Shown here: one piece after another, positions 1 to 8,245 of the stretch | How positions within the stretch are numbered: the first letter of the stretch is position 1 | How the letters are laid out: every line of letters begins with the position of its first letter | Assembly (NCBI RefSeq): GCF_017051705.1 | Contig: NZ_JAFIDJ010000001.1 | Location: forward strand, 1,951,786-2,015,785 | Reading direction: 5' to 3' | Length of the DNA stretch: 64,000 nucleotides | Source of the DNA: Algoriphagus lutimaris | GTDB lineage: Bacteria > Bacteroidota > Bacteroidia > Cytophagales > Cyclobacteriaceae | Notes under the pieces: model-generated | What the model saw: only the letters and a program-made list of their open reading frames with translations | Told to the model about the DNA's origin: nothing | Databases searched by the model: none | Program-made: the position numbers and the translations under genes

Positions 1-1
1 A

Positions 2-562
2 AAATCCTCTGCCCATCTAATAATCAATAATTTCAAACCTGAACTTCATACCTTGAATCAAGTCGACCAATTTTTCAAATCGAAAATGCAAGAGGCAGGG
101 TTTAAGAGTAATCATCTTCATTATTATTACGATATGGATGGATACGCCATGACGACCAGCCTAGAAAAATTCAACGAAGACGGCAGCAAAGTCAGCTCAG
201 ACAAACGATTCACTGAAAGCATGGGCGAAGATGGAAAGTTCTCTTACTTCGAGATATTCAAGTCTATCTTTTTTGAAGTAGAATCCGAATTCCGGATGTT
301 CGCATTTGTTGTTGCCTCCAAAGCAGCTACTATGAGTGGCGAGATTATGACTTCCACCTTTGCTGAAGAAATCCTCCAAAATAGCTACCCAACCCTTCCT
401 GATGAATTAAAAAACAAATCACTTCCAACAAAAGAACTGACAATTCTAGTATATCATTTCCACCAAAATGATATTGGTCAAGTACCTGAGTTAGATTTAA
501 GTGGCAGTTGGGATGTACAAGATCACCTCAGAAGCGCGGGGATTCTTTCAATCAATCAATAA
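2..562 (+). CDS. Unrecognised protein, C-terminal part (5' end outside window)
   Basis: The frame is open from base 2 to the stop at 560-562, giving at least 186 residues, so the true start lies before the window. A TTG at 53 is in frame, but nothing upstream closes the frame and I do not take it as the start. The visible part is soluble, acidic and mixed alpha/beta, with no signal peptide or membrane segment. A stretch rich in Phe and Glu (around FFEVESEFRMFAF) precedes a small-residue segment and a Leu/Pro-rich tail. I do not recognise the family. The stop is 7 bases from the stop of the facing nSTAND gene, so the two genes converge. Whether it belongs to the neighbouring two-gene system cannot be told from the window. 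Confidence 0.6.
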   Translation, partial: KSSAHLIINNFKPELHTLNQVDQFFKSKMQEAGFKSNHLHYYYDMDGYAMTTSLEKFNEDGSKVSSDKRFTESMGEDGKFSYFEIFKSIFFEVESEFRMFAFVVASKAATMSGEIMTSTFAEEILQNSYPTLPDELKNKSLPTKELTILVYHFHQNDIGQVPELDLSGSWDVQDHLRSAGILSINQ

Positions 563-569
563 TTGAAGA

Positions 570-2546
570 TTAACTATCCTCTGGTGGATTGGCTTTAAAA
601 TATTCCTCATAAGAAAAGTTTCTAGTGATGGTGTCTCCCGCATTCAACAATATTTCGATTTTCATAACTGGGCAATACCCATACCCCAAATAGCCTATCG
701 AAAATTGGGATGAAGGATCTCTTGAAATTCTAAGCCGATCTATAAACCCGGGGCAAAAATGATAATGTACTTCTTTGATTTCTTCTTTGCGGAAAGAAGG
801 CACATCTAACCACATGGTGAAATTTCTGTTATTCCCCCCCTTATTCGAAGGACTAACCGAGGCTTCTATAGAAATTAAACTATCCAAAGGATAGGTCCGC
901 TCTTTATAAAGGATGTCCATCAAAGCAGAGTCGGTTACATCCTCATAATTTCTCCCTCGTCCCTTCATTACTAATCTCAACAATTCTTCTGTTCGATCAA
1001 GATCCTTTTGCCTGGCTAAATCTCTCTCTAAATCCGCTATTTGAGACCTTCTGTTTTTTATCTCCCGAATCACAAAAAATGAAATACTAACCAGAATAAT
1101 ACTTGCGATCACACCTATCCATATCCTTCTTTCCCTTTTCTTTCTATTCATTTCTAACAACTTATTCTTTGCTGCTAGATCTTTTTGTTCGCGGATGTAT
1201 TGTTCACTTTTTTTAATCCAGTCAGTTTCCTCCTTGGTTTGCTTGAACTTCTCTAAATAGGGTTCAATAAACACCAATTGCTTTTCGGAAAAATACTCTC
1301 TTGCTTCCTCTTTGATTGACACCTGACTTTTGATCAATCGTTTGATCTCCAACAAGGCTTTCTCCTCCACACTTCGCTTTTCAGCAATAGGCTTGGCTAA
1401 AGAATCATGTGCTATTTCAAAAGAATCAATGCTCTCATTGTAGCGGAGCATTCGACTATTAATAAAAGCCAAAAGGACTTCTTCCACGAGCTTTTTATCA
1501 AAATCCGGTAACCGATCAAAAAGCTCTTTTTTGCTGATTGGTTCTTTAGTACCTTCTAAAGTAGCAAAAGGAGACAAAATTTTCCAGGTGGTTTCTGCGT
1601 TTAACTTCGGGTATTTCCCCTTCAATTCACTGGAAATAGAAGCAACCTGCTCCTCCAAAAAATTACTTAGAATATCCCCAATCTCACCCATTTCATTGAC
1701 TTTGGCCAATGTAAATTCAGCAGGCTTTTCTCGTTTATGATCCCCAGATATATTCAAATACAGTTTATCTAAAAACACCTGCAAGAAGGGTAATTGAATA
1801 GTCAGGGATTTCTTACTGCCTTTAATTTTTTGGAAAATAGCCTCTGCAACTGCATACTCTTCACCTGTCTTTATGCCAATATTCGAACCTTCAAAAGTAG
1901 CCGCACCAATAATTACCTGCTTCACTTTTTCTAAGTTCATAGGTTCTACTCGAAGTTTTTTCTGTAGAAGTTGAGGGATTTCGCGCTCGAATTCCACCAA
2001 GTATCCCAAATACTCTTCCCGAATCGAAAAAATCATTTTAACAGGTTGGTAGGAATGCAAAATTCCCTTAATAGTTTCTAAAAATTCTTGTTGCTCGGAT
2101 TTAGACCCTAAAATAAATAGTTCCTCAAACTGGTCAAATATTAGGTATATAGGCCTAAAGGATTTTTGATAGATTGCTTTTAACGCTTTGCTGGTGGGAG
2201 TCAACTCTTCCCCGTTCTTACCAGTTTCATTATCCCAATCGTCTACCCATTGTGAACTTTCCTCTTCTGCATCTCCACCCGCGTTTTTCAAAATGGTTTT
2301 CAAGGAGGTATTAATATTATTTCCACGTCTGACCATCAGATCTAACCAGTCGTGCGGTTGAAACTTTCCAGCCAGTCCACAATTTATCAAACTGGTTTTA
2401 CCAGTTCCTGAAGCTCCATAAACCAAAACCACAGGAGACTGAAATACCATTTCATACAGGGTGTTAATCTCCTCATCCCTTCCAAAAAATACGACCCTAT
2501 CTTCTCTATCATAGGAATCCAGAAATTTGAAAGGATATTTTTTCAT
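570..2546 (-). CDS. nSTAND-type P-loop NTPase with one membrane segment
   Basis: The 658-residue protein begins with a STAND-like ATPase: a short FFGRDEEI lead-in (20-27), Walker A GASGTGKT (44-51), Walker B IYLIFDQFEELF (133-144) and a sensor-like FSIREEYL (173-180). A winged-helix-like part ends in an AHDSLA motif (about 379-384), typical of the nSTAND1 group. A charged coiled-coil-prone stretch (about 390-473) leads to one membrane helix (about 474-493) flanked by Arg/Lys on both sides. After it come a second short coiled coil and a beta-rich C-terminal domain of about 130 residues that I do not recognise. STAND NTPases act as signal-triggered switches that oligomerise. This one is probably anchored in the inner membrane. 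It lies 27 bases downstream of the TIR-like gene and is probably co-transcribed with it. NTPase identity is firm; a role in defence or signalling is inferred. Confidence 0.85.
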   Translation of the reverse strand: MKKYPFKFLDSYDREDRVVFFGRDEEINTLYEMVFQSPVVLVYGASGTGKTSLINCGLAGKFQPHDWLDLMVRRGNNINTSLKTILKNAGGDAEEESSQWVDDWDNETGKNGEELTPTSKALKAIYQKSFRPIYLIFDQFEELFILGSKSEQQEFLETIKGILHSYQPVKMIFSIREEYLGYLVEFEREIPQLLQKKLRVEPMNLEKVKQVIIGAATFEGSNIGIKTGEEYAVAEAIFQKIKGSKKSLTIQLPFLQVFLDKLYLNISGDHKREKPAEFTLAKVNEMGEIGDILSNFLEEQVASISSELKGKYPKLNAETTWKILSPFATLEGTKEPISKKELFDRLPDFDKKLVEEVLLAFINSRMLRYNESIDSFEIAHDSLAKPIAEKRSVEEKALLEIKRLIKSQVSIKEEAREYFSEKQLVFIEPYLEKFKQTKEETDWIKKSEQYIREQKDLAAKNKLLEMNRKKRERRIWIGVIASIILVSISFFVIREIKNRRSQIADLERDLARQKDLDRTEELLRLVMKGRGRNYEDVTDSALMDILYKERTYPLDSLISIEASVSPSNKGGNNRNFTMWLDVPSFRKEEIKEVHYHFCPGFIDRLRISRDPSSQFSIGYLGYGYCPVMKIEILLNAGDTITRNFSYEEYFKANPPEDS

Positions 2547-2573
2547 GAAATTATCTTTTAAGTAATTGGGAAA

Positions 2574-4277
2574 TCAAAATAAATCTTCCGTGGTTTCTTC
2601 TTCAATGCCAGTTAAGGTCTTCTTCGCATGATAAAACAAACTATAGACCTTATCGAAATTCATGTCTTTCCTATTCTCCTTTTTGGAAAGCCACTTATTC
2701 AAAGCATTTAAATCCTCCTCATCCGGTTTAGGGTTATTGGATTTTTTGATCACCACATTGCTATTATCCTCGATAAACTTAAAGTTCAGATTGCCATCAT
2801 CGTACGTATTGCAATAGGAATAAAAACAAATTTTGGAACCTCCTGTCAGAGCCAGACCATTGTAGTCTATGATAAAAGGGTCTAAGTTAATATTCTTCCT
2901 GTAATTGTCTTTGAACAAAATCACAGCATGGGAAATCACAGGAGAAGACTCTCTTCTAACATTACTTTGGCCAGTATTATTAGCATGACTTTCTCCTACT
3001 AAAAACGTGTAATTATGCAAGTACAATCCCTCCTCGTCGTTCCGCTGTTGATTAAAATCAATCTCATTAATAGAAATCATTCTATACTCGGCAAGAAAGC
3101 TCAAATCCCCTAGAATTACGGCCAAATTCTCCTCCGCATCCAAACAGTCTTTTCCTGAAAGTTCTTTTCCTTTTGCTGATTTCTGAAGTTCCATCAATTG
3201 CTCGCAAGCTTGGTAAAAGGCAGTCCCTTCTTGAAGTTGTGGAAGAATTTCTAATGATTCGGAAATCAAAAACCCCAATTTATTGTCTTTGAATGCTGTG
3301 ATCAGGTTTTCCATTAGTTCCAGAAGTCCCATCAGATCCTCCTCCGCAGCATTCTTAAAAAACTTCACAATGGCTTCCTTTTGCATAGGAGAAAATTCAG
3401 GTTTCTTCTCTAAATGATGATCCCACAAGGTAGATATCAAAGAATAACTGATCAATTGAAGGCTTCGCTTCGCAGCCAGTTGACAGTTTTCAATATACCT
3501 CGTCAACTTACTGGCAGAAAAGGGTTCCTCTCCGATGGACATCAGTTTCCGGATTTGTACTCCAATCACTCCCACATATCCATTGATGATGATCCTTTTA
3601 GCCGTTCTTACGAGCTGTGGGTTTTCTGCCCAATCCGAATTTGCACCTAGAAAATCTGCAGCTTTTTTATTATGCTTGCTAATAGCTTCTAATAATCGTT
3701 TTGTTAATTCTTCATTGAAAAAAACTTGTTCAACTTGGCTTTCTTGCCCCCCTTTTTTATTGGCAATTGGATCTTTCCAAGAACTTATCTCCTCTTCATA
3801 AATTGCCAAAAACTTATCCAGCTGGAACCTATACTGATTTATCAGATTATCAATATTGGTATACTCTGTATAGAAATGGCCCAAGTCTCCTATTTTCTTT
3901 TTGAATGCAAGAAGGGTATTGATTTCATCGGTAATAGACCCAGTGTTGATTTGAGCATTCTTAAAATAAGTCCAAATCCTAGGCTTCCCTTTTTCTTTAA
4001 AAACTTGGTATGCAGTATCAAATTCTTCTGCAGTATACTTCCCTACTTTCGTGAAAAACAAACACAATACGATATCGCAGTTACGGATAGCCTCATTGTA
4101 TTCATTTTGAAGTCTAGAGTCAGAAATTGCATCTAAAAAATTTTCCCATTGCACCAACTCCAGATACAAGCCTTTCTTATGAAGAAAATCATTTTGTTGA
4201 CTAATAAAATTTCTGAATTGATCCCTATCTTCTTTCAATTCTGAAGATGAAGCAATAAATATCCGGATCGTTTTCAT
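2574..4277 (-). CDS. TIR-like (DUF4062-type) N-terminal domain with large unknown C-terminal region
   Basis: 567 residues. Residues 3-160 have the shape of a DUF4062/TIR-like Rossmann-type domain: strand 1 with IRIFIASSSELKEDR (4-18), a second strand LELVQW (39-44), then a hydrophobic strand IVLCLFFTKVGKY (69-81) followed by TAEEFDTAY (82-90), where a Glu sits where TIR-type enzymes carry their catalytic acid. Residues 160-567 match no family I know: an alpha-helical part rich in Leu and Lys (190-390), then a mixed alpha/beta part with several Tyr and Asn. No signal peptide or membrane helix is visible. It is the first gene of a pair with the nSTAND NTPase, 27 bases upstream. TIR-like domains in such settings are often NAD-consuming effectors or signal producers. 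That activity here is inference, since the match is by pattern only. Confidence 0.7.
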   Translation of the reverse strand: MKTIRIFIASSSELKEDRDQFRNFISQQNDFLHKKGLYLELVQWENFLDAISDSRLQNEYNEAIRNCDIVLCLFFTKVGKYTAEEFDTAYQVFKEKGKPRIWTYFKNAQINTGSITDEINTLLAFKKKIGDLGHFYTEYTNIDNLINQYRFQLDKFLAIYEEEISSWKDPIANKKGGQESQVEQVFFNEELTKRLLEAISKHNKKAADFLGANSDWAENPQLVRTAKRIIINGYVGVIGVQIRKLMSIGEEPFSASKLTRYIENCQLAAKRSLQLISYSLISTLWDHHLEKKPEFSPMQKEAIVKFFKNAAEEDLMGLLELMENLITAFKDNKLGFLISESLEILPQLQEGTAFYQACEQLMELQKSAKGKELSGKDCLDAEENLAVILGDLSFLAEYRMISINEIDFNQQRNDEEGLYLHNYTFLVGESHANNTGQSNVRRESSPVISHAVILFKDNYRKNINLDPFIIDYNGLALTGGSKICFYSYCNTYDDGNLNFKFIEDNSNVVIKKSNNPKPDEEDLNALNKWLSKKENRKDMNFDKVYSLFYHAKKTLTGIEEETTEDLF

Positions 4278-4442
4278 AGAAAAATCAAATTATCGCAGGA
4301 ATGGCAAATCACCTTTTCTTTTTGTAAATGTTCAATTATTCTAAAATACAGATTTTTATCAGAATAAAATTTTCATGTACATACCTTATCGAACCTTTAC
4401 CAATCAAGAGAAACTTTAAAAGTGATAAGCATTATCTCCGTA

Positions 4443-4460
4443 ACCTGAGGTGGCTCAGGA
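4443..4460. terminator. Hairpin over the stop codon of the GH113-like gene
   Basis: CCTGAG (4444-4449) pairs with CTCAGG (4454-4459) across a 4-base loop. The TGA stop of the minus-strand gene (4457-4455) lies in the stem. On the minus strand no U-run follows; on the plus strand a T-rich stretch follows after four bases. It may mark the end of the long minus-strand operon, but a true terminator is uncertain. Confidence 0.35.
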
Positions 4461-5501
4461 ATCTTGATTTTTTGAAAAGTACTTGGCCATCACCAATTCT
4501 GCCTTTTTCCCCTGAGGAGTAAAATCAGGTTCCCGATCATGTCTGTTGGGATACCACTTCCAGAAATACACACCTGCCAGCCAACTTTTGGGCCATGCTG
4601 ATTCAAAAAATGCTTCATAGCATAAAGCTTGTGCCGTTTCCGAAAACTCAATTTCTTTCCGTTCATTTGGCCAAACCCAAGGCTCAATGGCTGCATCCAC
4701 AGTATTGCAATAGCCGATTTCAGTAAAAAGAACTGGCTTTTGATACTTTTTAACCACCTTTTCAACTTTCGGAAGTTGCCTTTTCCAACCTTCTTTTAAA
4801 TCTTCGAGACTAGGGTTATGAGCATCTGCTAAAGGAAAGTAGGCTTGAATCCCAATGTAGTCCAGCTTATCCCAAAAAGTAATGTGTTCAAATTCGGTGA
4901 AATTCGCCGCATAGACCAGTTTACCAGAATAAACCTTTCTAATAGCTGTAATGATTTGCTCCCAATCTTCTGACCTTTCGCTTGTCATTTCCAGCTCAGT
5001 CCCAATACAAAGCATTGGTATCCCTAACTTCTCTGCGAGGTTGGCATAATCTAAAATGAATTTGGAGTAATTATTAAACCAAGCCTCCCAATCGGCCTTA
5101 TTTTTCATTTTAATTTCGCCTGGCCAACTACCCCTTACCCAAAGGTGAGGTTTCAGCATGTTGGTAATTCCCAAAACTTTGGAGGAATCATGAGTTACTT
5201 GAATACCCTTACCTGATTCTCCCCACCATTGTCGCTCTGCATCCACCTCCCAACGAATCTCAGGACTATTGACATCACTTTGCCATCCGAAAGGAGTTTG
5301 AGAAATAGCATTGGCTCCTATGGCTTTCAAGGCTCTTAACTCACTTCCATCCAAAGGAGACCGGCTACCTACCCAACATACTCCTTTCCACTTTTCTGAA
5401 GCCACGAGTATTTCCTCTTCCGGCATGACCCACCACAGCATTCCAAAGGCTAGAATAACCGTAAAAGAGCTTAACAAATACCTGCTATACCAAAGCTTCA
5501 T
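4455..5501 (-). CDS. GH113-like glycoside hydrolase (beta-mannanase type), membrane-anchored
   Basis: 348 residues. An uncleaved or cleaved N-terminal hydrophobic segment (about 9-26, SSFTVILAFGMLWWVM region) sends the rest out of the cytoplasm. The body is a TIM-barrel glycosidase of the GH113/GTA type. CIGTEL carries the likely acid/base Glu169 and LFTEIGY the likely nucleophile Glu261. Trp-rich loops (WVGS, GWQS, WVWPNE, FWKWYP) are typical of sugar subsites. GH113 members cut beta-1,4-mannan. The start overlaps the stop of the upstream hydrolase-OsmC gene by four bases (5498-5501), so it is translationally coupled and last in the operon. Its position behind glycosyltransferase genes suggests glycan trimming rather than plain scavenging, which is inference. 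The exact substrate cannot be read from sequence. Confidence 0.8.
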   Translation of the reverse strand: MKLWYSRYLLSSFTVILAFGMLWWVMPEEEILVASEKWKGVCWVGSRSPLDGSELRALKAIGANAISQTPFGWQSDVNSPEIRWEVDAERQWWGESGKGIQVTHDSSKVLGITNMLKPHLWVRGSWPGEIKMKNKADWEAWFNNYSKFILDYANLAEKLGIPMLCIGTELEMTSERSEDWEQIITAIRKVYSGKLVYAANFTEFEHITFWDKLDYIGIQAYFPLADAHNPSLEDLKEGWKRQLPKVEKVVKKYQKPVLFTEIGYCNTVDAAIEPWVWPNERKEIEFSETAQALCYEAFFESAWPKSWLAGVYFWKWYPNRHDREPDFTPQGKKAELVMAKYFSKNQDS

Positions 5502-6721
5502 GGTTTTTTAATAAGTGTCTGAATTACAATATCTTCATCTAAGGTACGATGTACCGGGCAACGATGGGAAATTTCCAAGAGTCTTTGTCGCTGATCTTCC
5601 TTCAAATCTCCCTCCAATTCAATGATTCTGGTAAATCGACTGACTTTTGATTCCTTTTCATTTGGGTTTTTACTATCATTCAAATGAACTTTGTCATGAT
5701 TCAAGTATACCGTCACTTCCTTCAAATCCCATTTCTTCCTATTTGCATACATTTTGAGTGTCATAGCAGTACAACTCCCCAAAGAGGCCATTAAAAAATC
5801 ATAGGGATTTGGTCCAAGATTATTTCCTCCAACTTCCAATGGCTCATCCGCAATCATATGATGATAAGGAGTCTTAATTTCTGTTGTATATCCTGGACCT
5901 GATAACCTTACTTTAACCTGGTTTCCATCTGTCAGGTATTTTTCACCTTCTTTCCTCTCTACTAAGACATATCGTTTGCTCCAACTTGAAATAAGTTCAC
6001 CTACATATTGGCTATCATCTTTTTTGCTAACCATATGATCAGAACCATCCAGCGACACAAAACTCTTCGGATGTCTAGCAGCATGATATATTTCAGAAGC
6101 ATTCTTAATTTCTACAATTTCATCCTGTGGGGAATGGACGATCAATAGTGATTTCTTGAGATTTTTCAACAGATCTTCCAATGGTTTCTGATCCAAATCA
6201 TCTAGAAATTCTTTTGATATTCGAAAAGGTCTTCCCCCAATCTTTACCTCCGCACTACCTAATTTTTCAATTTGCTCTAAGGTTTCTGTAAAAAGATGGG
6301 TCACATGTTCAGGAAAAGCTGGAGCCCCTATGGTCACTACTGCAGTAACTTTTGGTAGATCCAAACTGGCGTACAGAACAGCTGCACCACCAAGAGAATG
6401 GCCTACTAACATTTTTGGGGCTTGATAGGTGTTTTCTAAGAAATCGGCAGCATCTTTTAAATCAGTAATATTCGAAGAGAAATTACTCCGTTCGAATTTT
6501 CCTTCACTATTTCCCAATCCAGTAAAATCAAAGCTTAAAACCGCTATTCCTTGCTGAGAAAGCGCAATACTGATCCGCTTTACAGCAGAAAAGTTTTGAG
6601 AGCAGGTAAAACAATGTGCAAAAACCGCATAGTAAATAGGAACTTGATCCAAAGGCTCATACAAATGCGCTGCTAGATCTAGGCCTTTCCTATTTTTAAA
6701 TGTCAGTTTTTTTGGATTCAT
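5498..6721 (-). CDS. Alpha/beta hydrolase fused to OsmC-like peroxiredoxin domain
   Basis: 407 residues with two domains. Residues 1-250 are an alpha/beta hydrolase with nucleophile elbow GHSLGG (107-112, Ser109), acid Asp200 and His229. Residues 255-407 are an OsmC/Ohr-like domain with Cys317 in GSCTAM and Cys388 in RCPVHR, the pair that reduces organic hydroperoxides. The fusion is a known arrangement in many bacteria; the hydrolase may free the oxidised acyl group that OsmC reduces, but that is inference. No signal peptide, so cytoplasmic. It sits 7 bases after the DUF6503-like lipoprotein gene and overlaps the GH113-like gene by four bases. The start follows a CTAATT context directly. Confidence 0.9.
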   Translation of the reverse strand: MNPKKLTFKNRKGLDLAAHLYEPLDQVPIYYAVFAHCFTCSQNFSAVKRISIALSQQGIAVLSFDFTGLGNSEGKFERSNFSSNITDLKDAADFLENTYQAPKMLVGHSLGGAAVLYASLDLPKVTAVVTIGAPAFPEHVTHLFTETLEQIEKLGSAEVKIGGRPFRISKEFLDDLDQKPLEDLLKNLKKSLLIVHSPQDEIVEIKNASEIYHAARHPKSFVSLDGSDHMVSKKDDSQYVGELISSWSKRYVLVERKEGEKYLTDGNQVKVRLSGPGYTTEIKTPYHHMIADEPLEVGGNNLGPNPYDFLMASLGSCTAMTLKMYANRKKWDLKEVTVYLNHDKVHLNDSKNPNEKESKVSRFTRIIELEGDLKEDQRQRLLEISHRCPVHRTLDEDIVIQTLIKKP

Positions 6722-6728
6722 AATTAGG

Positions 6729-7475
6729 TCATTCCAACTTCCTCACTTCTATATTTTCAAGAATAATTTCAGAGAGTACTTCCAATTTATCATTAAGATA
6801 CAACTCTTGCATGTCCTCCACTGGAGTTTGTTCACTTTCTGGCTTTAAGTTTAAATAATCTTGAAACCGAATCCCTCCAACTTCATTTACTTTCAACACG
6901 GACCTCATTCTCACTCCACCTCCATCAGTAAGGTAATAATAGGCCATATAATCCATCAAATAATCATCCTTTCCTATCCAGTAAAGAAACTCATCTTCAA
7001 AATCCTCTCCACCTCCATCTTCAGAAAACGTGACCTTGATCAAATGATATTCTTCACCATTAATTTCAGTAATTCCAAGATCCGTTTTGATAGCTGCCTG
7101 ATCATTCAAACCATAAGGTAAGAAAGCAAAATAAGCCACCGAATTCACCGAACGAGTATATTTCCCTATCCACTCGGCATTTAAGGTATCTAACTCTACC
7201 CCATTAACCGTCCTTTTAAATCCATCATTATTCAAAACGTCTTTGACTTCGCCTGACGGATGGGTAAACTCTCTAATGTATTCAAAGGATTCAGGGGTCT
7301 TATAAATCGTATAGTGTATATCCCTAAAATCAAACTCAATGATAGAAGACTGGTATGCCTCACCACCATGGGCTTCAATGGATTTATCGACTATTTTTTC
7401 GGCCTCGGTTCTAGAATCACAGGAAGATATCAGTACTATGGAAACTAAAAGCAGGGTGTAAAAGAAGGATTTCAT
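6729..7475 (-). CDS. DUF6503-like lipoprotein
   Basis: 248 residues with a lipoprotein signal ending in LISSC (Cys19). The mature start, about residues 24-42, has the EKIVDKSIEAHGG helix shared with its downstream-strand neighbour at 7505-8239 and typical of the DUF6503 family in Bacteroidota. The rest is beta-rich with many aromatic residues, in keeping with a LolA/LolB-like half-barrel for hydrophobic ligands, though that fold is inferred. It is probably anchored in the outer membrane or exposed in the periplasm. Spacing to neighbours is 29 and 7 bases, so it is in the operon. Function unknown. Confidence 0.8.
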   Translation of the reverse strand: MKSFFYTLLLVSIVLISSCDSRTEAEKIVDKSIEAHGGEAYQSSIIEFDFRDIHYTIYKTPESFEYIREFTHPSGEVKDVLNNDGFKRTVNGVELDTLNAEWIGKYTRSVNSVAYFAFLPYGLNDQAAIKTDLGITEINGEEYHLIKVTFSEDGGGEDFEDEFLYWIGKDDYLMDYMAYYYLTDGGGVRMRSVLKVNEVGGIRFQDYLNLKPESEQTPVEDMQELYLNDKLEVLSEIILENIEVRKLE

Positions 7476-7504
7476 AATTAGGGAGAAAGGATTATTACTT
7501 TTTA

Positions 7505-8239
7505 TTATTTCTCAAGAGTGATTTCAAAATCAGAATATTGGTACTCAGCACGAACGTAGAGTTTTTCTCCTTGTTCATTGACTCTATAGCTGGTTCTTTT
7601 TCCATATAAAAGGAAAGGACCGGCTTGTTCCATGGTATCATTTTCTACCAAACTTCTATGGTCCTTTAATTGAACCTCATTTCCAAGCATTTGATAACTA
7701 ACTGGATCAAAATAATACCACCAAACATCATTCTCAGGCCCATAATTTACTCTAATAATTTCTGCTAATTGGCCAGAAGCCAATTCTTTTTGACCTTCAT
7801 AAAACAAGGAGGCTCCCTCATCTTCCAGTAGTTTCCAAGGTTGGGCAATGACATAATAAGCCGCATCAAAATCCTTCTTTTTGGATTGAAGAAACCCTTG
7901 ATTCTTAACGGAATTGCCTCCCATGGTATAACTCATAGTAGACCCATTAAAAGAAGAAATATGCTCAATGCTATCAGAAACCCAAGAAATGGATCCCTCC
8001 AAATAAGGCTTCATCCGAAGTTCAATCAATTGATCAGTTTCGCTTTCTACTGATCCATCCTCAAGCAATAATCTGGTCCATTTTCTAAATTTCAATGTTT
8101 CCAGTTGATCCCAAGCCTCTTGTCCACCATGTGCCTGTATCGCCTTTTCTAAAATTGACTTCGCTTTTTGCTCTGGGCTTTTAGTACATGATCCAAGCAA
8201 AAAAAGAGAACAGACAATGATGTAATATGTTTTTTTCAT
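7505..8239 (-). CDS. DUF6503-related lipoprotein (paralogue of 6729-7475)
   Basis: 244 residues with lipobox LLGSC (Cys18). The N-terminal helix KAKSILEKAIQAHGG closely mirrors that of the adjacent 6729-7475 product, and both proteins have similar length and a beta-rich body, so the two look like an old tandem duplication. The overall fold again suggests a lipid- or pigment-binding half-barrel in the LolA manner, which I infer from pattern only. It starts 6 bases after the GT-C glycosyltransferase stop and ends 29 bases before the next gene. No enzyme motif is visible. Confidence 0.75.
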   Translation of the reverse strand: MKKTYYIIVCSLFLLGSCTKSPEQKAKSILEKAIQAHGGQEAWDQLETLKFRKWTRLLLEDGSVESETDQLIELRMKPYLEGSISWVSDSIEHISSFNGSTMSYTMGGNSVKNQGFLQSKKKDFDAAYYVIAQPWKLLEDEGASLFYEGQKELASGQLAEIIRVNYGPENDVWWYYFDPVSYQMLGNEVQLKDHRSLVENDTMEQAGPFLLYGKRTSYRVNEQGEKLYVRAEYQYSDFEITLEK

Positions 8240-8245
8240 TCTGAA

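Noticed and set aside
3726-4136. 136-codon plus-strand frame opposite the TIR-like gene
   Set aside because: It is antisense to a gene with clear domain features, and its composition (Phe, Leu, Ile) is that of a mirror frame.
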